Part shown: piece after piece, positions 55,576 through 64,000 of the stretch | Layout of the letters: each line of letters starts with the position of its first letter | How positions within the stretch are numbered: the stretch's first letter is position 1 | From: Lachnospiraceae bacterium | GTDB taxonomy: Bacteria; Bacillota; Clostridia; Lachnospirales; Lachnospiraceae | NCBI GenBank assembly: GCA_029006155.1 | Contig: JAQXGF010000045.1 | Location: 1 to 64,000 of the forward strand | Direction: 5' to 3' | DNA length: 64,000 nt | Position numbers and translations under genes: made by a program | Notes under the pieces: generated by a model | Told to the model about the DNA's origin: nothing | The model's database searches: none | What the model saw: the letters and a program-made list of their open reading frames with translations, nothing else

Positions 55576-55843
55576 TATCCCTCTCACCTTTTTCACCAAA
55601 GCAGATACTCCCTGCCTGCTTATCATCCATTTCCATCCATAACTGCTGACAGCTTTGCCTGCCTTTCAGTAAATACATTCTTTATTTTCCTTCACCTCAC
55701 CGCTTCTGTCAACGCTTTTTTCCTAACTGTTACAGGAATATTGCATGCGCATGCAAAACCTTAATAATTTGTTTCGTTGTTGTTTCCAGGACTCTGTGAT
55801 ACACTAGAAACAGACAATCGATAACCAGAGGGGGAATACACAT

Positions 55844-57403
55844 ATGAGTTCACAATTTGATGATTACGACTATGAGCGGGCCGCCGAGCTGCGTCGTCTG
55901 CGCCGTCAGAAGCGTCGACGCAAGGTCATGATCATGCGGGCCGTCTTTTTTCTTGTGCTGCTTCTGATCGTGGCCGGCGGCGGTTTTGCCATCTCCAGGA
56001 TCGTATTAAAAAAGAACAGCTCATCTTCCGGCAATTCCGGAAATAACGGCACAAACACCGTTCAGAATGTCACGGTGACCGAGGCACCCAATCAGGCGGA
56101 TGCACAGCCGGCCGCGACCGAAGCTGGACCGGCTGAGACGGAAGCTCCTGCAGCCACTTCTGATCTGCAGTCTACGCTCGATCAGGCTGCACTGCTCGCT
56201 GCCGGATACGATTATGACGGGGCGATCGCACTGCTTCAGCAGCTTCCGGACTATGCGAATAACACTCAGGTGACACAGGCCATCTCCGACTATGAGGCGA
56301 CCAAAGCGACCTGCACGGCGGTCGATGTCACGACCGTTCCGCACATTTTCTACCACTCGCTCGTAAATAACACGGACGCAGCATTCAATGCCTCCGTGCT
56401 CGGCCAGGGACAGGCTGACGGCATGAACGCCTGGATGACCACGGTCGAAGAATTTGACAAGATCACCCAGCAGATGTACGACAACGGCTATGTATTCATC
56501 CGGCTGCACGACCTTGTGACCGAGACGACCGATGCCGACGGCACCATACATTTTTCACCGAACACGAACCTGATGCTCCCGCCGGGAAAAAAGGCAGTCG
56601 TGCTCTCTGTCGATGACCTAAGCTATTATCATTCCTATGAGCCGGCCAGCTTCCCAGACAAGCTCGTGCTCGACGAGAACGGCGATGTCAAATGTCATTA
56701 TGTCAAGACGGACGGTTCCGAAGAGGTCGGCGACTTTGATGTCGTACCCCGCCTGAACACCTTCTTAAAGGAGCACCCGGACGGAGCCTACAAGGGCGCA
56801 CGCGGCACGATCGCTCTGACCGGCTACAATGGCGTATTCGGCTACCGCACCGACTCCGACTACCAGACGAAGCAGCATCTCACGGAAGACCAGCAGAAAT
56901 GGCTCGATGAGCATCCGGACTTCGACTATGATGCCGATATCGCAGGTGCAAAACAGATCGCGGAGGCATTAAAAGAAGAAGGATGGGATTTCGCCAGCCA
57001 TACGTGGGGACACTTAAGCGTCACCGGCAAGACCGTCGATCAGCTGCGTACCGACAATGAAAAATGGATGAACAACGTAGCCAACATCGTCGGCGCTACC
57101 GACACGATCATCTTTGCCCACGGAAACGACATCGGATCCTGGGAGGGCTATTCCGCCGACAACGAAGTATACCAGTACTTCAAGAGCGCAGGCTACAATT
57201 TCTACTGCAACGTGGACGGCTCCCAGCCTTACTGGGTACAGATCACCGACCAGTACGTACGTCAGGGCCGCATCGATCTCGACGGCTACATGCTCTACCG
57301 CGCTTCCACCGGACAGACGACCGTGCTAGACAATATGTTCAATGCATCCGAAGTCTTTGACCAGAGACGTCCGACCCCGGTCATTGCAAACGGAGAGTCG
57401 TGA
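55844..57403 (+). CDS. Membrane-anchored polysaccharide deacetylase-like protein
   Basis: 519 residues. A basic N-terminus (RRLRRQKRRRKV) and one membrane helix (about 31-50) precede a Ser/Asn/Ala/Glu linker (about 55-110) and the catalytic region. VVLSVDDLSYY (about 262) corresponds to the NodB motif 1 Asp pair, and FASHTWGHLS (about 383) to the H-x3-H metal motif 2. The segment between them is longer than usual and is predicted to be an insert. A weak promoter (TTGTTG/TACACT) lies just upstream. It probably removes acetyl or similar groups from a surface glycan. A terminator follows. Confidence 0.8.
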   Translation: MSSQFDDYDYERAAELRRLRRQKRRRKVMIMRAVFFLVLLLIVAGGGFAISRIVLKKNSSSSGNSGNNGTNTVQNVTVTEAPNQADAQPAATEAGPAETEAPAATSDLQSTLDQAALLAAGYDYDGAIALLQQLPDYANNTQVTQAISDYEATKATCTAVDVTTVPHIFYHSLVNNTDAAFNASVLGQGQADGMNAWMTTVEEFDKITQQMYDNGYVFIRLHDLVTETTDADGTIHFSPNTNLMLPPGKKAVVLSVDDLSYYHSYEPASFPDKLVLDENGDVKCHYVKTDGSEEVGDFDVVPRLNTFLKEHPDGAYKGARGTIALTGYNGVFGYRTDSDYQTKQHLTEDQQKWLDEHPDFDYDADIAGAKQIAEALKEEGWDFASHTWGHLSVTGKTVDQLRTDNEKWMNNVANIVGATDTIIFAHGNDIGSWEGYSADNEVYQYFKSAGYNFYCNVDGSQPYWVQITDQYVRQGRIDLDGYMLYRASTGQTTVLDNMFNASEVFDQRRPTPVIANGES

Positions 57404-57449
57404 TTCGCTCCATCGACAAAACTATACCGTTTCATAAGCACAACATTTT

Positions 57450-57478
57450 GGCTCTACACGGTTTTCCCGTGCAGAGCC
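57450..57478 (+). terminator. Terminator of the deacetylase-like gene
   Basis: GGCTCT-A-CACGG pairs with CCGTG-C-AGAGCC around TTTTC and is followed by ATTTCTGTT; the stem is good and the tail moderate. The converging GerA gene ends 24 bases later. Confidence 0.65.
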
Positions 57479-57502
57479 ATTTCTGTTCTACAGGATCTTT
57501 CC

Positions 57503-58927
57503 TCAGTTCTTCTTCACATTCAGATAACTCCGTCCCGACAGTGTCTTATTCGTCGACAGCAGCAAAATCAGAATGACACATCCAATTCCGAACCCGACCC
57601 AGTCCAGTGCTGCCGTCAGGATGAGCAGCATGATCCGCATAAATTTTACCGCATAGCCCAGCTCAAAATTCGGCTGTGTATAGTTTGCCACCGCGACAAA
57701 CGCCATGTACAGCATGACCTCGCTGTTGAACCAGCCGGAATTGACCGAAAATTCTCCGAGCACGAGTCCGGCAAAGATGCTCAGTGGCGTGCTCAGCATA
57801 TTCGGAGTATTTAAAGCCGCGAGACGCAGTCCGTCGATCACCAGCTCCAGAATGAGCAGCTGATACACGAGCGGAATATTCACGACATCCCGCACCGAGA
57901 TAAACGCAAGTCCCGGCGGAATCCACTGTGGATTCTGCATCAAAAGCACGAACAGTGGCGTCATAAACACCGTGAGCAGCAAAATGAGCACACGGGTGAA
58001 TTTCAGGTACAGCGCCGTCCACGCCGGAAAATAATAATCGTTTGCCTCCTCGATCATATCAAAAATCGACGTTGGAAGGATCATCGCGGAAGGTGCATTG
58101 TCCACGAGAATGACGACCTTCCCTTCCATCACACACGCCGCTGCCGTATCCGGGCGCTCGGTAAATTTAAATTTCGGAAACGGATTGTACCAGCGCGTGC
58201 CGATCAGCGCCTCCGCCAGGCTCTGCTGATTCATACACAGATCCGGTGTCACGACCGCCTGTATCTTCTTCCTCAGATTTGCGACCAGCTCCGGCTTCGC
58301 CAGATTCTTCATATAGCAAAGCACGACATCCGAACGCGACGAAGTCCCTACCTCCAGCATCTCCATCACGAGCTGTGGATCCCGGATCCTGCGCCGGATC
58401 AGCGCCGTATCGAATACGACCGTCTCTACAAATCCGTCTCTGGACCCGCGTAAGGACTTATCCTGCGCCGGTTCCTCGACACTGCGCGCCGGATACGTCC
58501 GGCAGTCCAGCACGATACAGGCTTCATATCCGTCGATAAAGAGCGCGATCGCCCCGGAGAGCACATTTCGCACGATCGTATCAAATGCATCGTAAATATC
58601 GACCTCTACATAGGGCATGCAGCACCTGGAAAATCCCGTCGCATCCTCCGGCATCTTATCCGCCGTGATTCCGAGCAGCTGACCGAGAATCTTGACCATC
58701 GACTCATCTTTGATCATCCCGTCCACGAAATAAAATGCCGCTGATCTTCCTCCGATCTGAAGCTCCCGGCAGATCAGGTCAAAGCTCTCCCCGATCGGAA
58801 GCAATGCAGACATGACCGCTTCATTTTGCTTCACATCCCTGCAGACCTGCCCGGCCATTTCGTCCCGTATTCCATCCTCCGGCACCTGCCTGCCGTTTTT
58901 CTGCCCTGTACCCGCTTCTTGTCTCAT
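57503..58927 (-). CDS. GerA-family spore germination protein (A subunit/SpoVAF type)
   Basis: 474 residues from the ATG at 58927, five bases after GGGAGGG; 41 upstream codons lack a ribosome site for their own start. A hydrophilic N-terminal half (FVETVVFDTALIRRRIRDPQLVMEM, RSDVVLCYMKNLA) is followed by about five membrane segments from residue 300 on. In Bacillus such proteins are the A subunit of nutrient receptors or SpoVAF in the inner spore membrane. gerB and gerC partners are not adjacent, which favours the SpoVAF-like type. Confidence 0.88.
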   Translation of the reverse strand: MRQEAGTGQKNGRQVPEDGIRDEMAGQVCRDVKQNEAVMSALLPIGESFDLICRELQIGGRSAAFYFVDGMIKDESMVKILGQLLGITADKMPEDATGFSRCCMPYVEVDIYDAFDTIVRNVLSGAIALFIDGYEACIVLDCRTYPARSVEEPAQDKSLRGSRDGFVETVVFDTALIRRRIRDPQLVMEMLEVGTSSRSDVVLCYMKNLAKPELVANLRKKIQAVVTPDLCMNQQSLAEALIGTRWYNPFPKFKFTERPDTAAACVMEGKVVILVDNAPSAMILPTSIFDMIEEANDYYFPAWTALYLKFTRVLILLLTVFMTPLFVLLMQNPQWIPPGLAFISVRDVVNIPLVYQLLILELVIDGLRLAALNTPNMLSTPLSIFAGLVLGEFSVNSGWFNSEVMLYMAFVAVANYTQPNFELGYAVKFMRIMLLILTAALDWVGFGIGCVILILLLSTNKTLSGRSYLNVKKN

Positions 58928-59154
58928 ACCACCCTCCCATTTCCACACTTCCGGTGTTTTCATGGAGGAAGTATCCCCGATTTTCACAGAACTTATACGA
59001 GACAATTTACTTTTTTCACAGGAACTGCTATCATAGAAGCAGATTTCCACATATTCCCTTTGAGCAAATTTTAGTGATCCCTGAAACGTGTTTGAAAAGG
59101 TGAAATTTATGATTTTTTACACACTTTCACGTATTTTTTATAAGGAGGACTTGC

Positions 59155-60603
59155 ATGAACCAAAAAACAACCACCCAAAAATCTCGAAGCATACTCACAT
59201 TTTTCTTTATGCTTCTCACTGTTTGCCTGCTCTCCGGCATACCCGCGCAGGCTGCAGGACTCTCGATGTCTGATGTCACCGCGACTTCCGGTGGTAACTT
59301 TGTAAAAAAAGACGGGAAATGGATGTACCGTCAGAAAGACGGCTCTTACGCCAAAGACTGTCTGCTGAAAATCAATGGAAAGACCTACTACTTTTCCAAA
59401 AATGGCTACCGGCAGTCCGGCTGGAAGAAACTCGAAGGGGATTCTTATTACTTCGGAAAGCAGTCCGAAGGGTATCTCTATCAGCTGCGCTGGCTGAAAC
59501 TCGGCAATCAGACTTATTTTCTGAAAAAAAGCGGCAAACGTGCGACTGGCTGGCTGACCTGGCAGGGAAAGAAATACTACTTTAATCAAAACGGGCAGCG
59601 CCTGTCCGGCTGGCAGACGATCCAGAAGAAAAAATACTACTTTGGTACAGCATCTCAGGGCTATCTCTACCGCAATCGCCTGCTTACTTACAAAAAATAT
59701 ACCTTTTACCTGCAGGATAACGGTGCCGTCGCGACCGGCTGGAAGACCGTCTCCGGCAACCGCTACTACTTTCTGGCGAACGGACGGGCGGCGACCGGAA
59801 AGCGCACCATCAACGGTGAGACATGCTACTTCAACACCAAAGGCGTTCTGCAGCATACCGGCGCGAACCTGAACATCGCTTCTAAATGTGCAATCCTGAT
59901 CGATGCCAATACCGGCAAAGTGCTTTACTCGAAAAATGCGACGCAAAAACATGCCAACGCGAGCACGACCAAGATCCTGACCTGCATTCTGGCGCTGGAA
60001 AATGCCTCCTTAACGGACCGCGTATCCATCTCCGCCAATGCCGCCTCACAGGAACCGTCCAAGCTGTACATGACCGCAGGCGATTCCTTTGTCCTGAAAG
60101 ATCTGCTCTACTCGCTCATGCTGCCATCACACAACGATACAGCAGTCGCGATCGCCGAGCATGTCAGCGGTTCCACTTCCGCCTTTGCAAAGAAAATGAA
60201 TGAAAAGGCGAAGCAGATCGGCTGCACCTCGACACACTTTGTGACACCGAATGGACTCGATGCCGGACTGAACCACTATACGACCGCAAAAGATCTGGCA
60301 AAAATCGCCCAGTACGCATGGAAAAATGCCACCTTCCGCAAGATCGTCGGGACATCCACCTGGCGCTTCTCCAGCAAGCAGGGCCGCTCCTACTCCGTCG
60401 CCACGACCAACGCACTGCTCGGAACGATGAAAGGCGTCACCGGCATGAAGACCGGCTTTACAAATAAAGCGGGCTATTGCTTTGTCGGTGTCGTAAAAGC
60501 AAAGAGCGGAAAGCAGTACATCTCCGTCACTTTAGGCGCCGGAAACAGTACCGCACGGTGGCAGGACGCACGGACACTGCTCGCTTATGCTTATAAACAT
60601 TGA
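59155..60603 (+). CDS. D-alanyl-D-alanine carboxypeptidase with cell-wall-binding repeats
   Basis: 482 residues. A signal peptide (about 13-34, cleavage near AQA-A) is followed by about eight choline-binding-type repeats (about 48-235; GWxTxxGxxYYF-like units such as TGWLTWQGKKYYFNQNGQ). The serine DD-peptidase domain has S-x-x-K in ASTTKIL (about 268), S-x-N in PSHNDT (about 324) and KTG in MKTGFTNKAG (about 432). It trims pentapeptides in peptidoglycan, and the repeats hold it on the wall. AAGGAGG lies six bases before the ATG. The order, repeats first and enzyme last, is notable. Confidence 0.93.
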   Translation: MNQKTTTQKSRSILTFFFMLLTVCLLSGIPAQAAGLSMSDVTATSGGNFVKKDGKWMYRQKDGSYAKDCLLKINGKTYYFSKNGYRQSGWKKLEGDSYYFGKQSEGYLYQLRWLKLGNQTYFLKKSGKRATGWLTWQGKKYYFNQNGQRLSGWQTIQKKKYYFGTASQGYLYRNRLLTYKKYTFYLQDNGAVATGWKTVSGNRYYFLANGRAATGKRTINGETCYFNTKGVLQHTGANLNIASKCAILIDANTGKVLYSKNATQKHANASTTKILTCILALENASLTDRVSISANAASQEPSKLYMTAGDSFVLKDLLYSLMLPSHNDTAVAIAEHVSGSTSAFAKKMNEKAKQIGCTSTHFVTPNGLDAGLNHYTTAKDLAKIAQYAWKNATFRKIVGTSTWRFSSKQGRSYSVATTNALLGTMKGVTGMKTGFTNKAGYCFVGVVKAKSGKQYISVTLGAGNSTARWQDARTLLAYAYKH

Positions 60604-60606
60604 TGC

Positions 60607-60656
60607 AAAAAATCCTCTGTTTTCCCATTTAAGCAATAGGAAAGCAGAGGATTTTT
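60607..60656. terminator. Bidirectional terminator
   Basis: AAAAATCCTCTG pairs with CAGAGGATTTTT, extended inward by TTTTCC/GGAAAG, between the converging carboxypeptidase and radical SAM genes. Confidence 0.85.
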
Positions 60657-60667
60657 CTATATGCCGC

Positions 60668-61291
60668 TCAATCTTCCCACGGACGAATCCGATACTTCAC
60701 ACCAAGCTCATCACAGATCTTCTGACAGGCTGCCTCGTCCTCGTGAGAGATCGTCGTATCCACCGTCGTCATCACGACGTGCGGAACGTATTTGGTGCAT
60801 TCTTTTGCAAATTGTAGCATTGCATCAAACGACCGATCACCAAATTTGCTGCGCACAAGCTTGTGATACTCTTCGGCATTCGGTGTATTCAGGCTGATCG
60901 AGACGGTATCGATCAATCCTGCAAGCTTCGGTGCGATGTCCTCGCCATTGATCAGACTGCCAAGCCCGTTCGTATTGACGCGTATCGGTTTGTGGTAGTG
61001 CTCTTTGATGTAGGCCGCGCCCCGAAGCAGGACATCCAACGCCTCCATCGGCTCTCCAAATCCACAGAACACGACTTCCTGATAGCCAGCCATCGTCGCC
61101 GCATTTACCTGCTGCAGCGCTTCTACGAGCTCCTCATAGGTCGTATCGTGCTCCAGCCACAGACTGTCTGATTCCTCCATGTGATCCCGCGTCTGACGCA
61201 GGCAGAACGTACAGGCACACGGACATTTATTGGTCAGATTGACATACAGGTTGCCATGTACCTCATATAAAATCGTCATTGCTTTTTTCAT
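60668..61291 (-). CDS. Radical SAM protein, TatD-associated type
   Basis: 207 residues. The iron-sulphur motif C-x3-C-x2-C is CPCACTFC (about 23-30). EVVFCGFGEPMEALDVL (about 75) is the GGEP-like AdoMet-binding motif. The short length and the VNLTNKCPC start match the TatD-linked family of unknown function. No tatD gene is nearby. GAGGAG lies six bases before the ATG. Confidence 0.85.
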   Translation of the reverse strand: MKKAMTILYEVHGNLYVNLTNKCPCACTFCLRQTRDHMEESDSLWLEHDTTYEELVEALQQVNAATMAGYQEVVFCGFGEPMEALDVLLRGAAYIKEHYHKPIRVNTNGLGSLINGEDIAPKLAGLIDTVSISLNTPNAEEYHKLVRSKFGDRSFDAMLQFAKECTKYVPHVVMTTVDTTISHEDEAACQKICDELGVKYRIRPWED

Positions 61292-61394
61292 GTTCTTCTC
61301 CTCTTTTCTGATCCGTCTTAGCGTATTTGTAAACTTCCCGGAAAGATTCTGCTACGCAATTACTCCGGGAATCTGCCAGCGAGGCCGGAATTTC

Positions 61395-62222
61395 TCACCG
61401 CAGCGTTCCGAGCACTTCCTCGAAGCACACGCCATCCGTCACCGGGATCTCCAGCTCAAGCGAGCGCTGAATACATTTTTTAATAAAACGGGATGCCTTT
61501 TTTACCGACTCATGGAACGGCACATGATTTACCGCATCGGCCGCAATGATCGCAGTAAAAATATCCCCGGTACCGGAGCGCTGTGTCCCGACCTTATGTG
61601 AGCGCAGCACATGCGGCTCTTCTCCCCGCTCATAGCAGTAGTTCGCGATAAAATCGCCCTGCACGATGCCTGTGATCACGACCTTCTTCGGTCCTTTCTC
61701 CGAGAGCTGCTCCGCCATCCGCTCATACTCCTGCATCCGGAATTTCTCCCGGTACGGCGTATCCGTCAGAATACATGCTTCCGTGACATTCGGCGTCAGG
61801 ATATCTGCATAGCTGACCAGCTTCTTCATCTCCTCGCACATCTGCGGCGTGTAGGTCGAATACGTCTTACCATAATCGCCCATCACCGGATCCACGATGA
61901 TGCAGTTCTCTTCCGTCTTGAAATCCAAAAAGAACTGCTGGACGATCCGGATCTGCTCCTTCGATCCGAGAAAGCCAGAACAGATGCCGTCAAACTGAAG
62001 CCCCAGCTTCTTCCACTGGGCGATATACGGCGTCATCTTTTCTGTGTAATCATCAAAGAAAAAGCTCTCAAACCCCGTATGGTTCGACAGCACCGACGTC
62101 GGCAGCGGACAGCACTGCACCTTCAGCATAGAAATGACAGGAAGGGCGACTGCTATCGAACAGCGCCCAAATCCTGTGAAATCATTAATTAAAGCTATTT
62201 TTTTCTGATTGTTATGTGACAT
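61395..62222 (-). CDS. Pyridoxal/pyridoxamine kinase-like protein (PdxK/PdxY type)
   Basis: 275 residues, ribokinase superfamily. INDFTGFGRCSIAVALP (about 12-28) and the late VGTQRSGTGDIFTAII with the GTGD catalytic Asp (about 216-231) are the family motifs; VDPVMGDYGKTYSTYT (about 111) is the ATP/substrate region typical of pyridoxal kinases. It probably phosphorylates vitamin B6 forms. It follows an ECF transporter S component by 24 bases, which suggests uptake plus trapping of the vitamin. Confidence 0.88.
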   Translation of the reverse strand: MSHNNQKKIALINDFTGFGRCSIAVALPVISMLKVQCCPLPTSVLSNHTGFESFFFDDYTEKMTPYIAQWKKLGLQFDGICSGFLGSKEQIRIVQQFFLDFKTEENCIIVDPVMGDYGKTYSTYTPQMCEEMKKLVSYADILTPNVTEACILTDTPYREKFRMQEYERMAEQLSEKGPKKVVITGIVQGDFIANYCYERGEEPHVLRSHKVGTQRSGTGDIFTAIIAADAVNHVPFHESVKKASRFIKKCIQRSLELEIPVTDGVCFEEVLGTLR

Positions 62223-62246
62223 TTTATAATTTCCTATCTTTGAATG

Positions 62247-62771
62247 TCAGGCATTTTTCTGAAACAGCCGCGGAAGCTTCGCCGCCTCAAATGCAAAGCC
62301 TACCACATAGAACAGTACGATCCCGAGCACACCCTCCATCGTCAGTCCCGGCACCTGTGCCAGACCGGAAGCTACACTTCCATATAAAATCGCACCCGCT
62401 ACCGTATAGCCTGCGATCATGATGAGGATGCCGACTACCGATGCCAGCAGCGTCCGCCAGGAAGCCATGCGAACCGAACCGTCCTTATCCTTGGAAAGCG
62501 CCGCGATGGCATAGCCCATGATCCCTTTGATGATCAGCGTCGGCAGAATCCACTGCGGATAACCGCTCAAAAGATCTGCCAGACACGAGCCGACGCCGCC
62601 TGCAAGCGTCCCGATCGTTCTGCTGAAGAACACTCCAAACAGCAGAATGCAGCAGTTTCCAAGATGCATATAGCCAAGCGGAATCGGAATCTGAATTACC
62701 ATTGTCGATACGCATACGACTGCAATCGCAAGTGCAGCCAGCGTGATCTGTTTTGCGTCCATTTTTTTCAT
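62247..62771 (-). CDS. ECF transporter S component, probably for vitamin B6 or a related pyrimidine
   Basis: 174 residues from the ATG at 62771 (GAGGAG eight bases upstream). About five to six hydrophobic segments, with the N-terminal ITLAALAIAVVCVSTMVIQIP and a conserved GYMHLGNCCILLFG (about 33-46) typical of ECF-S proteins. It binds a vitamin and works with the shared EcfAA'T module, which is not in the window. The pyridoxal-kinase-like gene is immediately downstream, so pyridoxine-type substrates are favoured. Confidence 0.85.
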   Translation of the reverse strand: MKKMDAKQITLAALAIAVVCVSTMVIQIPIPLGYMHLGNCCILLFGVFFSRTIGTLAGGVGSCLADLLSGYPQWILPTLIIKGIMGYAIAALSKDKDGSVRMASWRTLLASVVGILIMIAGYTVAGAILYGSVASGLAQVPGLTMEGVLGIVLFYVVGFAFEAAKLPRLFQKNA

Positions 62772-62917
62772 GTCCATCTCTCCTCTTCAGTACTTCTTCA
62801 TTCACTTAGCTAAGTATGGACGTATTATAGGCAAAAACTGACATGAAATAAATAGCCATTTTCTTTTATTTTAACCAGACCAGTTTACTACAAGAGTGAT
62901 TGCGAATTGCCGCTCCG

Positions 62918-63481
62918 CTACTTGTCTGTCCCGGCTAGATATTCCTCACTGCTCATCACCAGCGTGTGCAGCGGCGCAAAGCTCTCCGCGATCTTTTTGA
63001 TCGCCTGCTCATTCGCCTCCGTCTGCCCGGAAATGCAGTCATAGAGATAGATCACCGAATGCCCCTGATCGATCGCCTCCATCATCGTCGAGAGCACACA
63101 GCACTCCGCCACGACACCTGTGAGCACGATATGCTCAGCCGCCTTTGCCCGCGCCACAAGCTCCGGAATCTTCATTGACGAATATACGGACTTATTGAGC
63201 ACCGGATAGCGTTTCGCATATGGCTGCAGCTCTTCTACCAGCTCATTCAGCCATGGATCCGCATTGACGGCTGCATTTTCCACATTATAATCTTTCCATG
63301 TCCCGGCCGGGTCTTCCGGTGCGACAAAGCGCGTGAGCACGGTATCACCTACTTTTTCTGCATCAAGCAGCGCACGAATGTTTCGAATGGCGTCCGGCAT
63401 CGACGGACATGCCCACTCCTGCCCCGGCAGATACACATTCTGCATATCGATCACGAGCAGTAAATCTCTGTTCTTTTCCAT
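62918..63481 (-). CDS. Isochorismatase-family cysteine hydrolase
   Basis: 187 residues. The Asp-Lys-Cys triad of the family is in LLVIDMQNVYL (about 11), NKSVYSS (about 97) and LTGVVAECCVLST (about 126). The family includes nicotinamidases and biuret/urea-type hydrolases; the substrate here cannot be assigned. GGGAGG lies seven bases before the ATG. Confidence 0.85.
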   Translation of the reverse strand: MEKNRDLLLVIDMQNVYLPGQEWACPSMPDAIRNIRALLDAEKVGDTVLTRFVAPEDPAGTWKDYNVENAAVNADPWLNELVEELQPYAKRYPVLNKSVYSSMKIPELVARAKAAEHIVLTGVVAECCVLSTMMEAIDQGHSVIYLYDCISGQTEANEQAIKKIAESFAPLHTLVMSSEEYLAGTDK

Positions 63482-63722
63482 CTGATTTCCTCCCTATAGA
63501 GCGGTCCATCCATGCAATTCATCCTCATGTTTATTCCAACCACCAAGCCGACTGGCTGCACACAACCTTATCCAACTCGTTGCTCAACAGAGGCAGACAG
63601 GCACCGCTCTCTTTCACATTCTTTATCACTTCCATTGTACCCCACCCTGCCATATCCTGCAATGACTACCTGCCTTCATATTTTCTGCATAAATCCTGAA
63701 TTTTTTATCTTTTTGAGAAGGA

Positions 63723-63751
63723 TTGACTTTCATTTTCCAGCATGGTAGGCT
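63723..63751 (+). promoter_or_regulatory. Possible promoter of the nucleoside phosphorylase gene
   Basis: TTGACT (63723-63728) and TAGGCT (63746-63751), 17 bases apart, 29 bases upstream of the ATG. The -10 match is weak. Confidence 0.4.
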
Positions 63752-63780
63752 GTAGGCAATCAGAAAGGAGCGATACTGCT

Positions 63781-64000
63781 ATGTCAAATACAGAACCAAC
63801 CACCGAAAAAATGCCCCATATCCAGCTCGACGCTTCTATAAATGCGACCGCCGCCATCCTGCCCGGCGATCCGGCACGGGTCGATGCGATCGCCGCATTT
63901 CTCACGGATGTCCATGAGGAGGGTTTCAACCGCGAATACAAAAGCATCACCGGCACCTACAAAGGGCGCCGGATCCTCGCCATTTCCACCGGTATGGGCG
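63781..64000 (+). CDS. Nucleoside phosphorylase (uridine/purine type), cut by window edge
   Basis: The first 73 codons of the PNP_UDP_1 family: AAILPGDPARVDAIAAFL (about 24-41) is the phosphate-binding motif and GRRILAISTGMG the start of the nucleoside-binding region. AAAGGAG lies ten bases before the ATG. The visible part cannot separate uridine from purine nucleoside phosphorylase. Confidence 0.85.
   Translation, partial: MSNTEPTTEKMPHIQLDASINATAAILPGDPARVDAIAAFLTDVHEEGFNREYKSITGTYKGRRILAISTGMG

Overview
The window looks like a chromosomal segment of a spore-forming, anaerobic Firmicute of the Clostridia, most likely Lachnospiraceae. The evidence is the conserved clostridial run asp23-nusB-xseA-xseB-ispA-dxs-tlyA-nadK-argR-recN-spoIVB, two sporulation/germination genes (spoIVB and a GerA-type protein), a one-step meso-diaminopimelate dehydrogenase, flavin-dependent ThyX, a giant 2-hydroxyacyl-CoA-dehydratase-type activase, and strong AGGAGG ribosome binding sites. 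The assignment rests on gene content and protein motifs; no database was searched. The core is moderately GC-rich. The block at about 0.8-8.9 kb is clearly AT-rich and foreign-looking.

Layout. 1-713: an Eis-like acetyltransferase cut by the window edge. 793-8935: an integrated defence island, bounded by a perfect 26-bp direct repeat that is the 3' end of spoIVB. It carries an AlbA_2/Schlafen-type ATPase gene and a type I restriction-modification locus (hsdM, hsdS, hsdR). hsdS is split: its 5' half is on the minus strand, and its 3' half lies inverted on the plus strand between two 15-bp inverted repeats. Flipping that segment would give one in-frame 397-residue HsdS. 8.9-19.7 kb: a minus-strand housekeeping operon for cell-envelope/isoprenoid precursors (dxs, ispA), DNA repair (recN, xseAB), nusB, argR, nadK and spoIVB, apparently driven from a promoter ahead of asp23. 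19.7-25.0 kb: prfC, a PH-domain protein, pyrBI, folA and thyX.

25.1-29.8 kb: a cell-surface cluster (DHHW protein, MBOAT acyltransferase, SGNH hydrolase, DUF4358 lipoprotein) that probably O-acylates an exported polysaccharide. It contains dispersed hairpin repeats and a 26-bp direct repeat around the MBOAT gene. 30-45 kb: tRNA-Thr(CGT), ddh, a CsoR-type metal sensor with a very His-rich extension, glgB with a tandem-repeat tail, and an amino-acid block leuB-ilvD-ilvB-serC-serA followed by a DUF1015 gene, then tgt-yajC. 45.5-52.2 kb: a heavily structured 5' leader ahead of a 1410-residue activase, then hisH-hisF and ung.

52.2-64 kb: an odd phosphoribosyltransferase-like protein, an atypical Sir2-like protein, secreted/envelope proteins (NlpC/P60-like, polysaccharide deacetylase-like, DD-carboxypeptidase with choline-binding-type repeats), a GerA germination protein, a TatD-associated-type radical SAM protein, a pyridoxal-kinase-like gene with an ECF transporter S component, an isochorismatase-family hydrolase and the start of a nucleoside phosphorylase.

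The most interesting items are the island inserted in spoIVB with its in-frame invertible hsdS, the palindromic motif array inside the AlbA_2 gene, the structured leader before the activase, the His-rich CsoR protein, and the repeat tail of GlgB.
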